A DNA stretch of 64,000 nucleotides, from the NCBI RefSeq assembly GCF_022347565.1, contig NZ_JAKRGH010000017.1, positions 1 through 64,000 of the forward strand, read 5' to 3'. Below are positions 46,331-55,905 of this stretch, one piece after another. The DNA comes from Vibrio sp. Of7-15. GTDB taxonomy: Bacteria > Pseudomonadota > Gammaproteobacteria > Enterobacterales > Vibrionaceae. A program made the position numbers and the translations under genes. Positions within the stretch are counted from its first letter, which is position 1, and each line of letters starts with the position of its first letter. Under the pieces are notes generated by a model that had not been told where the DNA came from, searched no databases, and worked only from the letters and a program-made list of their open reading frames with translations.

Positions 46331-47923
46331 ATGCGTAAAATCGTTATCGGGATTGTTATTGCGTCTTTAATGGGCTGCTCCATGGGCCATAGAGATCCAG
46401 AGGAAATTAAACAATCGTTAAATCAATCAATTAATGAAGTGAATAGCCGCTCTTTACAGCAATTGCCAGAATCTGTTCAGGCAGAGTTGATGCCAAGTGT
46501 GAATACGGGATTTGCACCCGAAGGAGAACTGCTATTAAAACGTTTTCAGGTCCAAGCTCAGCGTGTTCAGGCCAAAGCATTTTTTGGTAGTTTAGTTAAA
46601 GGAACTGAATACAGCATTGCCATCCATCCTGATGTCTCTGGCACCATCACATTAAATCTTGTTGATGTCACGTTAGATGAAGTACTTGATGTTGTTACCG
46701 ATATGTATGGTTATGAAATTGTTCATACTGGTAAAGTAATCCAAGTGTACCCTGCTGATTTACGTACAGAAACGATCCCCGTTAACTATCTTCAATTTAA
46801 GCGTAGTGGTCGCTCACTAACCTCTATTACCACTGGCTCAATCGCTGCCAGTAATGGTTCTGAATCAAGCTCAAGCTCTTCTTCATCGGGCTCTACGGGA
46901 GGCACGGAAATTGAAACGACCAGCGAAAGTGATTTCTGGGCTGAGCTAGAACGTGCGGTATCAACGATTATCGGCTCTTCTAACGGCCGCAGTGTTGTTG
47001 CGTCTTCACAAGCCAGTGTTATTACTGTGCGAGCATTTCCAGATGAACTTCGCGAGGTTAAAGCTTTTTTAGGCATGTCCCAAGAGCGTTTAAAAAGGCA
47101 GGTGATCCTTGAGGCTAAGATCTTAGAGGTGACGTTAAGTGATGGTTATCAGCAGGGCATCAATTGGACTCAGCTTTCCGATCATGTCTCAGTGGCTCGG
47201 TTAAGTAATTTAACAGACGGAGCCTTACCGGGCTTAGACAGTATCGGCGGCTTATTAGGCGGTCAGACGAATATTACTGTCAAAGGCAGTAACTTTAATG
47301 CGGTATTGAGCTTTATGGCGACCCAAGGGGACTTGAATGTACTATCAAGCCCAAGAGTAACGGCAGCCAATAACCAAAAAGCAGTCATCAAAGTGGGTAA
47401 AGATGAATACTATGTGACTGATGTATCGAGTGTAGCTGGCAGTGGTGATAATTCAAATGTGGCACCTGAAGTTGAGTTGACCCCTTTCTTTTCAGGTATC
47501 TCGTTAGATGTGACCCCTCAAATTGATGAGAAGGGCTCCGTGCTTCTTCATGTTCATCCTGCTGTTATTGATGTGGCTACGGAAACCAAGATCATTGATT
47601 TAGGCACATCTGGAGGTGTCTTAAAGTTACCATTAGCTCAAAGCTCCATTCGAGAGTCTGATTCTGTCATTTTGGCTAAAAGTGGTGATGTGGTGGTGAT
47701 TGGTGGTTTGATGAAATCGAGTACCGTTGATCAGGTCTCGAAAGTGCCATTTTTCGGAGATATCCCAGGACTAGGTCATTTGTTTAGAAATGTATCTAAA
47801 CTCACTGAAAAGACAGAATTAGTGATTTTATTAAGGCCTACCGTGGTAGGTGTAAACACATGGCAGCAAGAGCTTGAGCGCTCACGTGATCTGCTTCAAG
47901 ATTGGTTTCCTGAGTCGGAATAA
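46331..47923 (+). CDS. mshL: MSHA outer-membrane secretin MshL
   Basis: A 530-aa lipoprotein secretin that forms the outer-membrane pilus exit. The signal peptide ends in the lipobox LMGC (Cys17). An STN/N0-type domain follows (about 75-140; FFGSLVKGTEYSIAIHPDVSG). A serine-rich linker (about 180-195) comes next, then an N1 segment. The C-terminal secretin domain (about 250-510) has VLSSPRVTAANNQKAVIKVG and the secretin signature VVIGGLMKSSTVDQVSKVPFFGDIPGLGHLF. It sits within the assembly operon, 2 nt before mshM. Confidence 0.95.
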   Translation: MRKIVIGIVIASLMGCSMGHRDPEEIKQSLNQSINEVNSRSLQQLPESVQAELMPSVNTGFAPEGELLLKRFQVQAQRVQAKAFFGSLVKGTEYSIAIHPDVSGTITLNLVDVTLDEVLDVVTDMYGYEIVHTGKVIQVYPADLRTETIPVNYLQFKRSGRSLTSITTGSIAASNGSESSSSSSSSGSTGGTEIETTSESDFWAELERAVSTIIGSSNGRSVVASSQASVITVRAFPDELREVKAFLGMSQERLKRQVILEAKILEVTLSDGYQQGINWTQLSDHVSVARLSNLTDGALPGLDSIGGLLGGQTNITVKGSNFNAVLSFMATQGDLNVLSSPRVTAANNQKAVIKVGKDEYYVTDVSSVAGSGDNSNVAPEVELTPFFSGISLDVTPQIDEKGSVLLHVHPAVIDVATETKIIDLGTSGGVLKLPLAQSSIRESDSVILAKSGDVVVIGGLMKSSTVDQVSKVPFFGDIPGLGHLFRNVSKLTEKTELVILLRPTVVGVNTWQQELERSRDLLQDWFPESE

Positions 47924-47925
47924 CT

Positions 47926-48768
47926 ATGTACGAAGAGCATTATGGCTTTCATCAAGCCCCGTTTTCACTCACGCCTAATACAGCGTTGTTTTATTGTGTC
48001 ATTCCTCATTATGAAGCCATTCAGATGTTGTTGTCTGCGCTTGGTATGGGCGAAGGCATCATGAAAGTCACGGGTGAAGTGGGAACTGGAAAAACCTTGG
48101 TTTGCCGAATGCTCATTAACCATTTACCCGATAATTTTGAATTAGTCTATTTCCCTAACCCCGTCATGACAGGACATGAGCTACGCCAAGCCATGGCAAA
48201 AGAATTAGGGCTTGATACGTCTGGTGATAATATTGCGATTACTGATCGAATTCATGAAAAATTAATTGCTTTGCAGAGTATGGGAAAATCCGTCGCAGTG
48301 TTTATTGATGAAGCTCAGGCTTTAAGTGACGAAGCATTAGAAACAATTCGATTATTTGGCAACTTAGAAACGGATCAAACCAAACTTTTACAAGTCGTTC
48401 TGTTCGGGCAACCTGAATTGGATCTTCGATTGGCGGAATACCATATGCGTCAATTACGACAACGTATTACTTTTTCAGCCTCATTGAGAGAGCTCAATTG
48501 TGATGAAACGACGGCGTATATTGAAGAGCGACTGAAATTATCTGGCTGTAGTTTTGATATTTTTGATCTTGCCGCCACAAAAGCGATTTGGAAAGCCAGT
48601 AATGGCACCCCTCGAATCATTAATCAGATTTGCCATAAGGCTCTATTATTAGCGTATCAAGAAAAACGAGCGACAGTGAATGAGGCCGATCTATATGCGG
48701 CTATTCATGATACGTCTGATACCCGAAAACCTAAGTTTCGCTTCCCTATGTTATGGGGTTGGAGTTAA
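47926..48768 (+). CDS. mshM: MSHA biogenesis ATPase MshM (ExeA-like)
   Basis: A 280-aa cytoplasmic AAA+ ATPase of the ExeA/GspA group. The N-terminal HYGFHQAPFSLTPN is typical of the group. Walker A is GEVGTGKT (about 49-56) and Walker B is VAVFIDEAQALSD (about 126-138). A C-terminal lid has GTPRIINQICHKAL. ExeA relatives help assemble or insert the secretin. It has no peptidoglycan-binding domain, so it differs from full-length ExeA. Confidence 0.92.
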   Translation: MYEEHYGFHQAPFSLTPNTALFYCVIPHYEAIQMLLSALGMGEGIMKVTGEVGTGKTLVCRMLINHLPDNFELVYFPNPVMTGHELRQAMAKELGLDTSGDNIAITDRIHEKLIALQSMGKSVAVFIDEAQALSDEALETIRLFGNLETDQTKLLQVVLFGQPELDLRLAEYHMRQLRQRITFSASLRELNCDETTAYIEERLKLSGCSFDIFDLAATKAIWKASNGTPRIINQICHKALLLAYQEKRATVNEADLYAAIHDTSDTRKPKFRFPMLWGWS

Positions 48769-48771
48769 CGA

Positions 48772-50073
48772 ATGAGCGTCATCAATAAAGCGTTATCAGA
48801 CCTCGCTTCGGCAAAGCAGCGCGCACTTAATGATAAAAAAACACACGATATTAATGAACAGCTTGAGCAGAAACCCTCTCGACCTGCTTGTTCCGCTCCT
48901 TTAAAACCGGCACAAATTAAAAAGCGTAAACCATCGTATAAATATCTTACTGTGGCGATGATTGCTGTTGGGTGCTTTATGCTGGGCGGTTGGGCGGCTG
49001 GGTATGTTTTTTTTACTCCGAGTCAGTCGGCCGTTGAGGAAATATCAAAAACTTCAGAACCCTTGGTGTCAGTATCTTCGCTGCCTCAAGAAGAATTAGC
49101 GATACAGACTATTTCCGTTCAACACGCGGAAGAATTAGGGCAACCACTGGACATTTCACCGACTCATAAGCCGTCTCCTGTGCATGAAACGGAGATTTAT
49201 GAAGAGCCGTCAGTGATTAAAATCATCGAGATTGAAGATAAAATATCGGCCATATCCTCAGAAGTGGTACATGAGCCATTTGTTCCTACTTTTGACCCAC
49301 AGCTTAAAAAAACGCCTCCGGTGAATGATCAGGTTGTTGTGAAGACGGTTGAAAAATCAACGCCATTTGTTGAAGAGCCAGTGAAGCCTGAAAATTTAGT
49401 GAAGCCTTACCAAGCGCCAAAGCAAGAGCCCCAAGAAGAGCTGTTTGATAGCCAAATGGTGGTGAAAACGGTGAACTTGTCATTGCCCCAATTGGCTGAA
49501 CATTCCATTCAAAGTGCGAAAGATGCACTAGAAGCGAATGATTCTGCTCGTGCAATACAGGCGTATTATTCTGCGCTTTCTTATACCCCCAAGAATGAAT
49601 TTGTTCGCCAGCAATTGGCAGCATTACTGTATGGTCGAAAGCAGCCTCAAAAAGCGTTAAGGGTGCTTCAACAAGGGATAGAGCTAAACAAAAACAGTGA
49701 GCTGCTACGAGTGACATTATCTAAGTTGCTGGTTAGAGAAAAACAGCCGGAAGCTGCATTGGCTGTATTGGAGTATATTCCCGAAACTGCCAGCAGCGAA
49801 TACATTGCGATGCGCGGGGCGCTGTCTCAGCAACAGATACACAGTAATCTAGCGACGGAAAGCTACTTAATGCTGGTGGCGCAAGAGCCTAATAATGGCC
49901 GTTGGTGGTTGGGGCTAGCCATTTCTTATGATCAAGCCGCTCAGTCTTCTGAAGCATTAAAAGCGTACAAAAACGCTTTGGTGAGAGTAGGTGTTTCAGC
50001 AAGCTCACAACAGTTTGTAAGGCAGCGCATTAAAGCATTATCAGCAATGGAGGAGAAAGCAAATGCAAATTAA
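48772..50073 (+). CDS. mshN: MSHA biogenesis protein MshN (TPR)
   Basis: A 433-aa bitopic protein. A short cytoplasmic N-terminus (MSVINKALSDLAS) is followed by one membrane helix (about 60-82) and a long Pro/Glu/Val-rich low-complexity spacer (about 85-230). C-terminal periplasmic TPR repeats (about 245-425) include SARAIQAYYSALSYTPKNEF and PQKALRVLQQGIELNKNSEL. It probably scaffolds secretin or periplasmic assembly. It overlaps the mshE start by 11 nt. Confidence 0.9.
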   Translation: MSVINKALSDLASAKQRALNDKKTHDINEQLEQKPSRPACSAPLKPAQIKKRKPSYKYLTVAMIAVGCFMLGGWAAGYVFFTPSQSAVEEISKTSEPLVSVSSLPQEELAIQTISVQHAEELGQPLDISPTHKPSPVHETEIYEEPSVIKIIEIEDKISAISSEVVHEPFVPTFDPQLKKTPPVNDQVVVKTVEKSTPFVEEPVKPENLVKPYQAPKQEPQEELFDSQMVVKTVNLSLPQLAEHSIQSAKDALEANDSARAIQAYYSALSYTPKNEFVRQQLAALLYGRKQPQKALRVLQQGIELNKNSELLRVTLSKLLVREKQPEAALAVLEYIPETASSEYIAMRGALSQQQIHSNLATESYLMLVAQEPNNGRWWLGLAISYDQAAQSSEALKAYKNALVRVGVSASSQQFVRQRIKALSAMEEKANAN

Positions 50074-51790
50074 GCTACGAAAAAGGCTTGGGGACCTCCT
50101 TGTTGAAGAAGGTATTGTTACTGATGATCAGGTCGGTCAGGCACTGGCTGCGCAAAAAGGCACAGGACGTAAGCTAGGTGATACGCTTATTCATCTTGGC
50201 TTTTTAACGGAAACTCAAATGCTGACTTTTTTGTCTCAGCAACTGGATTTACCGTTAATTGATCTGAACCGAGCCAGTATTGATGCTAATGCTGTTCAGC
50301 TATTACCCGAAGTACATGCGCGCCGTTTACGGGCTGTGGTGATCAGTCAGCAAGGCGATGTTGTACGTGTAGCGATGAGCGATCCGGCGGATCTTGCGGC
50401 TCAGGAAGCGGTACTAGGCCAGTTACAACGATATCGCGTTGAGCTTGTGATTGCGCCAGAAAGACAGCTGGTTGATAGTTTTGATCGCTATTATCGTCGC
50501 ACCAAAGAAATTGCGTCATTTGCTGAGCAGCTTCAAGCCGAGCACCAAGATACCAGTGATTTTAATTTCTCATTTGGTGATGAAGAAGAAAGTGAAGAAG
50601 TCACCGTTGTAAAACTGATCAATTCTTTGTTTGAAGACGCGATTCAAGTGGGAGCTTCGGATATTCACATCGAACCTGATGCTAATGTCCTGAGGATCCG
50701 TCAGCGTATTGATGGTGTCTTACACGAAACGTTACTGAATGAAGTGAACGTGGCCCCTGCCTTAGTGCTGCGTCTTAAATTGATGTCGAATCTGGATATT
50801 TCAGAAAAGCGTTTACCTCAAGATGGGCGCTTTAATGTGAAAGTTCGTGGCCAATCTGTTGATATTCGTGTTTCGACAATGCCAGTACAGCATGGTGAAT
50901 CCGTGGTCATGCGTTTACTTAATCAGTCTGCGGGTATTCGACCGTTGGATGAAGCGGGGTTGCCTGCTGATATGCTTGAAAAGCTGCGTCATCAGCTTCA
51001 TCGCCCACATGGTATGATTTTGGTGACGGGCCCGACGGGATCGGGCAAAACCACGACTCTTTACGGTGCATTGTCAGAATTGAACCAGCCGGGGAAAAAA
51101 ATCATTACGGCGGAAGACCCTGTCGAATACCGTCTACCGCGTATTAATCAGGTTCAAATTAACCCGAAAATTAACCTTAATTTTTCTACTGTCCTGCGGA
51201 CCTTCTTACGTCAAGACCCTGATATTATTTTAATTGGTGAGATGCGTGACCAAGAAACTGTAGAAATTGGTCTGCGCGCAGCTTTGACGGGTCATTTAGT
51301 CTTATCCACTTTGCATACGAATGATGCAGTAGACAGTGCATTAAGAATGATGGACATGGGGGCTCCGGGCTATCTTGTGGCCAGTGCGGTTCGAGCTGTG
51401 GTTGCTCAGCGTTTAGCTCGTACGATTTGTACGGAATGTTGCATTGATGACGAACTGGATGACGCGCGTTTGAAATGGCTAGAAGCCCGTTTCCCCATGC
51501 AAGTCTCTTCCTCGTTTAAGCGGGGTTCTGGTTGTCAAAGTTGTAATTTAACGGGCTATCGCGGTCGAGTTGGTGTGTTTGAATTACTCGAATTGGATCA
51601 GGACATGATGGACACCTTGCGCGCCAATGATGCTGTTGCTTTCTCTCAGATGGCAAGGCAGAGCGAAACGTATACTCCATTGGCAGTATCTGCTATGCGT
51701 TTAGCTTTGGAAGGGCGAATCAGCCTCAATGAGGTTATGGCATTGGCTGAAGGTGATGGTTCTGGTGGTATTGAACCTATCATCATGTAG
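50063..51790 (+). CDS. mshE: MSHA pilus extension ATPase MshE with c-di-GMP-binding N-terminus
   Basis: A 575-aa GspE/PilB-family hexameric ATPase that powers pilus extension. The N-terminal MshEN domain has two tandem c-di-GMP motifs: RLGDLLVEEG...LAAQ (from residue 8) and KLGDTLIHLG...LSQQ (from about residue 37). They keep the RLG-x-x-L spacing known to bind c-di-GMP in V. cholerae MshE. The ATPase core has Walker A GPTGSGKT (323-330), the Asp box, and Walker B IILIGEMRD. A CxxCC...CxxC zinc module lies near 465-500. It starts inside the end of mshN. Confidence 0.96.
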   Translation: MQIKLRKRLGDLLVEEGIVTDDQVGQALAAQKGTGRKLGDTLIHLGFLTETQMLTFLSQQLDLPLIDLNRASIDANAVQLLPEVHARRLRAVVISQQGDVVRVAMSDPADLAAQEAVLGQLQRYRVELVIAPERQLVDSFDRYYRRTKEIASFAEQLQAEHQDTSDFNFSFGDEEESEEVTVVKLINSLFEDAIQVGASDIHIEPDANVLRIRQRIDGVLHETLLNEVNVAPALVLRLKLMSNLDISEKRLPQDGRFNVKVRGQSVDIRVSTMPVQHGESVVMRLLNQSAGIRPLDEAGLPADMLEKLRHQLHRPHGMILVTGPTGSGKTTTLYGALSELNQPGKKIITAEDPVEYRLPRINQVQINPKINLNFSTVLRTFLRQDPDIILIGEMRDQETVEIGLRAALTGHLVLSTLHTNDAVDSALRMMDMGAPGYLVASAVRAVVAQRLARTICTECCIDDELDDARLKWLEARFPMQVSSSFKRGSGCQSCNLTGYRGRVGVFELLELDQDMMDTLRANDAVAFSQMARQSETYTPLAVSAMRLALEGRISLNEVMALAEGDGSGGIEPIIM

Positions 51791-51801
51791 CGGAGAACAT
51801 C

Positions 51802-53022
51802 ATGGCAAGCTACAGTTACCAAGGTCGTAATAGTAAAGGTGAAACCGTCAAAGGAAAAGTGGATGCGCCTTCAGAAGAAGCCGCGGCAGAAGCACTTTTT
51901 CGACAAGGCATTATCCCGTTAAATATTAAAGAGGGAAAGGGCGGCTCGGCTATTCAACTGGATTTATCTAAGTGGTTCCAGGCTCCATTACCATTAGAGC
52001 TTTTAGTTATCTTTTGCCGTCAGTTATATAGCCTTACAAAAGCGGGTGTGCCTTTATTACGTGCGATGAAAGGGTTAGCGCAAAGCTCGAACAATAAAAT
52101 GCTCAAAGAGGCATTGGAAGATGTATCGAGTGAGCTTACGAATGGTCGCGGTTTATCGGCAGCCATGCAGCAACATCCAAATATTTTTAGTCCTCTGTTT
52201 ATCTCTATGATCCATGTCGGTGAAAATACGGGCCGCTTGGATCAGGCTTTGCTTCAGCTGGCTAACTATTATGAGCAAGAGATGGAAACTCGTAAGCGGA
52301 TTAAATCTGCGATGCGTTATCCGGTATTTGTATTAACGGCGATCTCGTTAGCCATGGTGGTGCTTAACCTTAAGGTGATTCCCCAATTTGCTTCGATGTT
52401 TGAGCGTTTTGGGGTTGAATTACCCCTTCCGACTCGGATTTTATTGGCGACATCACACGCTTTTGTTAATTATTGGCCCATGATGTTGGGCGTGTTAGTT
52501 GGCTGTGTGTTTGCCTTTCAAGCTTGGATTAGAAGAGCTGAAGGGCGAGAAGCTTGGGATCGGTTTCGTCTGAGAATTCCTATTGTGGGTGATATTGTGA
52601 ACCGAGCGCAGCTCTCACGTTTTTCTCGAACTTTTGCACTGATGTTACGTTCGGGGGTTCCGTTGAATCAGTCTATCGCGTTATCGGCCGAATCACTTGG
52701 TAATCAGTTTCTTGAAAATCGTTTAATTGAAATGAAAAACGCCATAGAGGCGGGGAGCAGTATTTCGTCCACGGCTGCACAAAGTGAAGTGTTTACTCCC
52801 TTAGTTTTGCAGATGATCTCTGTAGGAGAAGAAACTGGGCAGATTGATGACCTGCTTTTAGAAGTCGCTGATTTTTATGACAGAGAAGTGGATTACGACC
52901 TTAAAACATTGACCGCTAGGATTGAGCCAATCATGTTAGTCATTGTCTCTGGTATGGTGTTGATACTGGCGCTGGGCATATTCTTGCCAATGTGGAGTAT
53001 GTTGGATATTGCAAAGGGATAG
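51802..53022 (+). CDS. mshG: MSHA inner-membrane platform protein MshG
   Basis: A 406-aa GspF/PilC-family polytopic protein with two homologous cytoplasmic T2SSF domains (about 70-190 and 270-395). Three membrane helices lie near 170-190, 220-242 and 375-398. N-terminal MASYSYQGRNSKGETVKG is typical of the family. It is the rotor-like platform that couples the MshE ATPase to pilin addition. It follows mshE by 11 nt and overlaps mshF. Confidence 0.95.
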   Translation: MASYSYQGRNSKGETVKGKVDAPSEEAAAEALFRQGIIPLNIKEGKGGSAIQLDLSKWFQAPLPLELLVIFCRQLYSLTKAGVPLLRAMKGLAQSSNNKMLKEALEDVSSELTNGRGLSAAMQQHPNIFSPLFISMIHVGENTGRLDQALLQLANYYEQEMETRKRIKSAMRYPVFVLTAISLAMVVLNLKVIPQFASMFERFGVELPLPTRILLATSHAFVNYWPMMLGVLVGCVFAFQAWIRRAEGREAWDRFRLRIPIVGDIVNRAQLSRFSRTFALMLRSGVPLNQSIALSAESLGNQFLENRLIEMKNAIEAGSSISSTAAQSEVFTPLVLQMISVGEETGQIDDLLLEVADFYDREVDYDLKTLTARIEPIMLVIVSGMVLILALGIFLPMWSMLDIAKG

Positions 53023-53509
53023 ATGGAGTCACATTACTTTTTCTAGCTTTGGAGTGTGGATTTGCCTCATTCTTGCGTTAATTGCCATTTTGTTATGGCA
53101 GTGGCGAAGGCTAGAGCCAGAAGTGGAATCAACAGCGTTAATTGTTGCAGCAAAACAGATGACAGACTCGGCAAATAAGCTGAAACAATATTGGCTCGTC
53201 AATGGTCAACCCGAGTTTCTGATGATTGAACAACAGAGGGTAGATTTTACAGCGAATGGCTGGCCCTTGGTTCTAAAAACGGTAAAGCCAGCCGCTAAGC
53301 AGGTGGATTGTTATGCTTTAGCATCAGTGTTGATGGCTGGAAAAAAGAGTATATTTATTGATGATTTAAATGTGTTTATGGCAAATAGCTCTACCACAAA
53401 TTATCGTTGTATTTACAGTTTTGACGTAGGTAAAAGTCTCGACTTATCAATAAAAAGTGGGACAATGAGCATTCGTGCCAGCGTCGGTAATCGTGAATTA
53501 ACCCCTTAA
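53009..53509 (+). CDS. mshF: MSHA biogenesis protein MshF
   Basis: A 166-aa protein with one N-terminal membrane helix (about 15-33, VWICLILALIAILLWQW) and a small periplasmic domain. It fits MshF by position between mshG and mshB. The start is uncertain. The in-frame TTG at 53009 overlaps mshG by 14 nt and has only a distant GGAG. The nearby ATG at 53023 is out of frame, and GTG 53054 would cut into the membrane helix. The function is unknown beyond locus membership. Confidence 0.75.
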   Translation: MQRDRWSHITFSSFGVWICLILALIAILLWQWRRLEPEVESTALIVAAKQMTDSANKLKQYWLVNGQPEFLMIEQQRVDFTANGWPLVLKTVKPAAKQVDCYALASVLMAGKKSIFIDDLNVFMANSSTTNYRCIYSFDVGKSLDLSIKSGTMSIRASVGNRELTP

Positions 53510-53521
53510 ATAGGTAAGTAG

Positions 53522-54043
53522 ATGAAGCAACAAAAAGGTTTCTCTTTAGTTGAATTGGTGATTGTAATTATTGTTGTTGGTTTGCTAGCAGTTGCTGCAT
53601 TGCCGCGTTTTCTTGATGTGACTGATGAAGCGCGCCGCGCCAGTATTGAAGGGGTTGCTGGTGGCTTTGCAACGGCGGTATTGTCGGTGCGAGCTCAGTG
53701 GGAAGCCAATGCTCGCCCAGTTAGTGCGGGACAAAATACGATTAATTATGATGGAACAGACTTTTGGTTAACGGTGGAAGATAATACAAATAATATCCGG
53801 CCGGGTTACCCTGTCTCTGTTAATCCTGACCAACAAACAGTTATTCAAAATGCAGCTCAATGCGCTACGTTAATGGAAGAGCTATTACAAAATCCTCCTT
53901 CTGTATCGAGTGCAGTGGGCAGTAAGTACTTAGTAACGGCAGATACACTGCAAAATACGTGTACTTATACGCAACAAGAGAATGCGGGTCACTTCTTTGA
54001 ATACGATCCAGAAACAGGCCGTGTTACGGTAACATTAAATTAA
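53522..54043 (+). CDS. mshB: MSHA minor pilin MshB
   Basis: A 173-aa type IV prepilin. A short leader MKQQKG is cut before Phe7, followed by [26 protein letters not shown] with Glu5 of the mature chain. The globular domain has a C-terminal cysteine pair (QCATLMEE...NTCTYTQ). It comes first of the pilin genes, 12 nt after mshF, so it may share the assembly-operon transcript or have a promoter inside mshF. Confidence 0.92.
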   Translation: MKQQKGFSLVELVIVIIVVGLLAVAALPRFLDVTDEARRASIEGVAGGFATAVLSVRAQWEANARPVSAGQNTINYDGTDFWLTVEDNTNNIRPGYPVSVNPDQQTVIQNAAQCATLMEELLQNPPSVSSAVGSKYLVTADTLQNTCTYTQQENAGHFFEYDPETGRVTVTLN

Positions 54044-54068
54044 TCCTGACTTTTTAAGAGGAAGCAAC

Positions 54069-54566
54069 ATGAAAAAACAAGGCGGCTTCACGCTAATTGA
54101 ATTAGTGGTGGTTATCGTAATTCTAGGTATTCTGGCGGTTACTGCGGCTCCAAAATTTTTAAATCTTCAAAACGATGCTCGTGCATCTGCGTTACAAGGA
54201 TTAAAAGGTGCCATCAGTGGTGCGGCGGGTATCACTTACGGCAAATCAGCAATTGAAGGTGAAGAGGCAACATCGCAGGCAACAAACCCTAATGTAGATG
54301 GAATTACTACCCATTTTGGTTACCCTACTGCGGATGATGCAGGCATTGGTGCTGCTGTTGTTGGATTAAATGCTGATTGGACAAGAGCTACTTCAGGGAC
54401 TGTTGGTACCAATGGGCAGCTTTTTATATCTTTTCAATCAGACACTACAAATACAGCGGCTTTAATTGAAGCAACTGATTGTTACGTTGTTTATACCGAA
54501 GCTCTTTCTGCAGTTTCTGAAGCAACAGCTTTAGTTGTAGCATCTGGTGCGGCATGTACTAACTAG
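54069..54566 (+). CDS. mshA: MSHA major pilin MshA
   Basis: A 165-aa type IVa prepilin and the main subunit of the attachment pilus. The leader MKKQGG is cut before [20 protein letters not shown] (Glu5 present). The globular part is Ala/Thr/Gly-rich, with a C-terminal disulfide pair in ATDCYVVY and SGAACTN. GAGG lies 7-8 nt upstream of ATG. An intrinsic terminator follows 75 nt after the stop, as expected for a pilin needed in excess over minor pilins. Confidence 0.95.
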   Translation: MKKQGGFTLIELVVVIVILGILAVTAAPKFLNLQNDARASALQGLKGAISGAAGITYGKSAIEGEEATSQATNPNVDGITTHFGYPTADDAGIGAAVVGLNADWTRATSGTVGTNGQLFISFQSDTTNTAALIEATDCYVVYTEALSAVSEATALVVASGAACTN

Positions 54567-54640
54567 ATCTTTGTTTGTGGCTAACTAATCGCGGTAACTT
54601 TTAGATTATCGGTGTATTAGTAAGCGAAATAATATCATAA

Positions 54641-54669
54641 GGGCTGCATTTTACTGCGGCCCTTTTTAT
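54641..54669 (+). terminator. intrinsic terminator after mshA
   Basis: GGGCTGCA (54641-54648) pairs with TGCGGCCC (54655-54662), with one G-U, across a 6-nt loop, and is followed by TTTTTATT. Confidence 0.9.
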
Positions 54670-54767
54670 TTATGCTATGGGTTTAAAAATGCTAAATTAC
54701 TTGAATCATATAGAAACATAAGTAGGGTTTTGGCGATGGCAGCAAAGGGAGAAAGAGTATAGTGATT

Positions 54768-55310
54768 ATGGGAACTTCAAAGCCCTTGCAAGCCAACTCA
54801 GGTTTTACCGTAGTGGAGTTGATTATTGTGATCATTATCCTCGGTATTATTGGGTTATCTGCTTCTAGCCGCTTTATCGGTGCTAGCAGCTTTTCTGCCC
54901 CAGTGGCACAAGAGCAAGCCATTTCTATTATCCGGCAGATCCAGCTGGCCAGTATGCATTCTAACTATGACGTAACCACCCCTGAAGACCAATGTCGCCA
55001 ACTAGATGTAACACTGAATCGCCTTGGGCGGCCCGCTGGCTGTGGAGATGCCGATACATTCAGCGATGTACTGATTTCTGATGATTTAAAAGGGGCGACT
55101 TTTAGTGTGACAAATGGCCCTATTCCCGCGTCGATTCGTTTTGATTTATTAGGTCGCCCCATTAATAGTGTAGAAACCGCCAGAGTATGTAATAACGAAC
55201 CAACCGATCCCATCACCAGTGCATGCCGTATTACGATGACAGCAGCCACTGGTGGAGAATCAGCTTCTGTATGCATTAATAATGAGGGGTTTATTTATGC
55301 CTGTAACTGA
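54768..55310 (+). CDS. mshC: MSHA minor pilin MshC
   Basis: A 180-aa prepilin-like protein. The leader ends MGTSKPLQANSG before FTVVELIIVIIILGIIG, with Glu5 of the mature chain. The small globular domain has several Cys residues (DQCRQL, PAGCGDAD, RVCNN, SACRI, SVCINN), suggesting disulfides. ATG 54768 has AAGAG 10 nt upstream, and GTG 54762 is a possible start two residues earlier. It is the first gene after the mshA terminator, so it depends on read-through or its own promoter. Confidence 0.9.
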   Translation: MGTSKPLQANSGFTVVELIIVIIILGIIGLSASSRFIGASSFSAPVAQEQAISIIRQIQLASMHSNYDVTTPEDQCRQLDVTLNRLGRPAGCGDADTFSDVLISDDLKGATFSVTNGPIPASIRFDLLGRPINSVETARVCNNEPTDPITSACRITMTAATGGESASVCINNEGFIYACN

Positions 55311-55905
55311 TCCTTTGTGTCGAGAAAATCAGAATGGTTTTACGTTAATTGAAGCTGTGATAGGTATTGTTATCATGGGGGTTGCCATGACGATCTTATT
55401 AACTTTCTTATTCCCTCAAGCTCAGCGTTCTGCAACTCCTCATTACCAAGTTCGAGCAGCAGCATTAGCGCATGCCACCATGACTGAAATTCTTTCTAAA
55501 AATTTTGACAATAACAGTGATCCAAATGGTGGCTATATCCGTTGTGGGGAAGATGACTTAGAAGGGGTTTCTACAACCTGCACCGCCCCTGATAGTTTAG
55601 GCAGCGATGGAAAAGCGGCCGGAGCGTTTACGGATGTCGATGATTACATCGGTTGTTGGCGAACAAGCGCTTCAGGGTGTGCTGATGTGCCTGCTGGAAC
55701 GCCAATTGGCTCATTAAACGATGTCTTCGGTGCGGATATGAGCAGTGAATACCCTAACTTCACGCTTATTATTGAGGTATTTTATGATGGTAATTTGGAT
55801 GGGATTGATGATGAGCTTATAAGAGATTTTAAGCGTATCAATTTAACTGTCGATACCAGTCGGTATGGTGTATATGAGTTTAATGCCTATCGAGGGAATT
55901 ATTAA
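55297..55905 (+). CDS. mshD: MSHA minor pilin MshD
   Basis: A 202-aa prepilin-like protein. The 14-residue leader MPVTDPLCRENQNG precedes FTLIEAVIGIVIMGVAMTIL (Glu5 present). The globular part has Cys-containing loops (YIRCGEDD, STTCTAP, DDYIGCWRT, SGCAD). The start at ATG 55297 is set by GAGGGG 7 nt upstream, inside the end of mshC (14-nt overlap). A longer in-frame start at 55252 lies deep in mshC and is unlikely. Confidence 0.9.
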   Translation: MPVTDPLCRENQNGFTLIEAVIGIVIMGVAMTILLTFLFPQAQRSATPHYQVRAAALAHATMTEILSKNFDNNSDPNGGYIRCGEDDLEGVSTTCTAPDSLGSDGKAAGAFTDVDDYIGCWRTSASGCADVPAGTPIGSLNDVFGADMSSEYPNFTLIIEVFYDGNLDGIDDELIRDFKRINLTVDTSRYGVYEFNAYRGNY

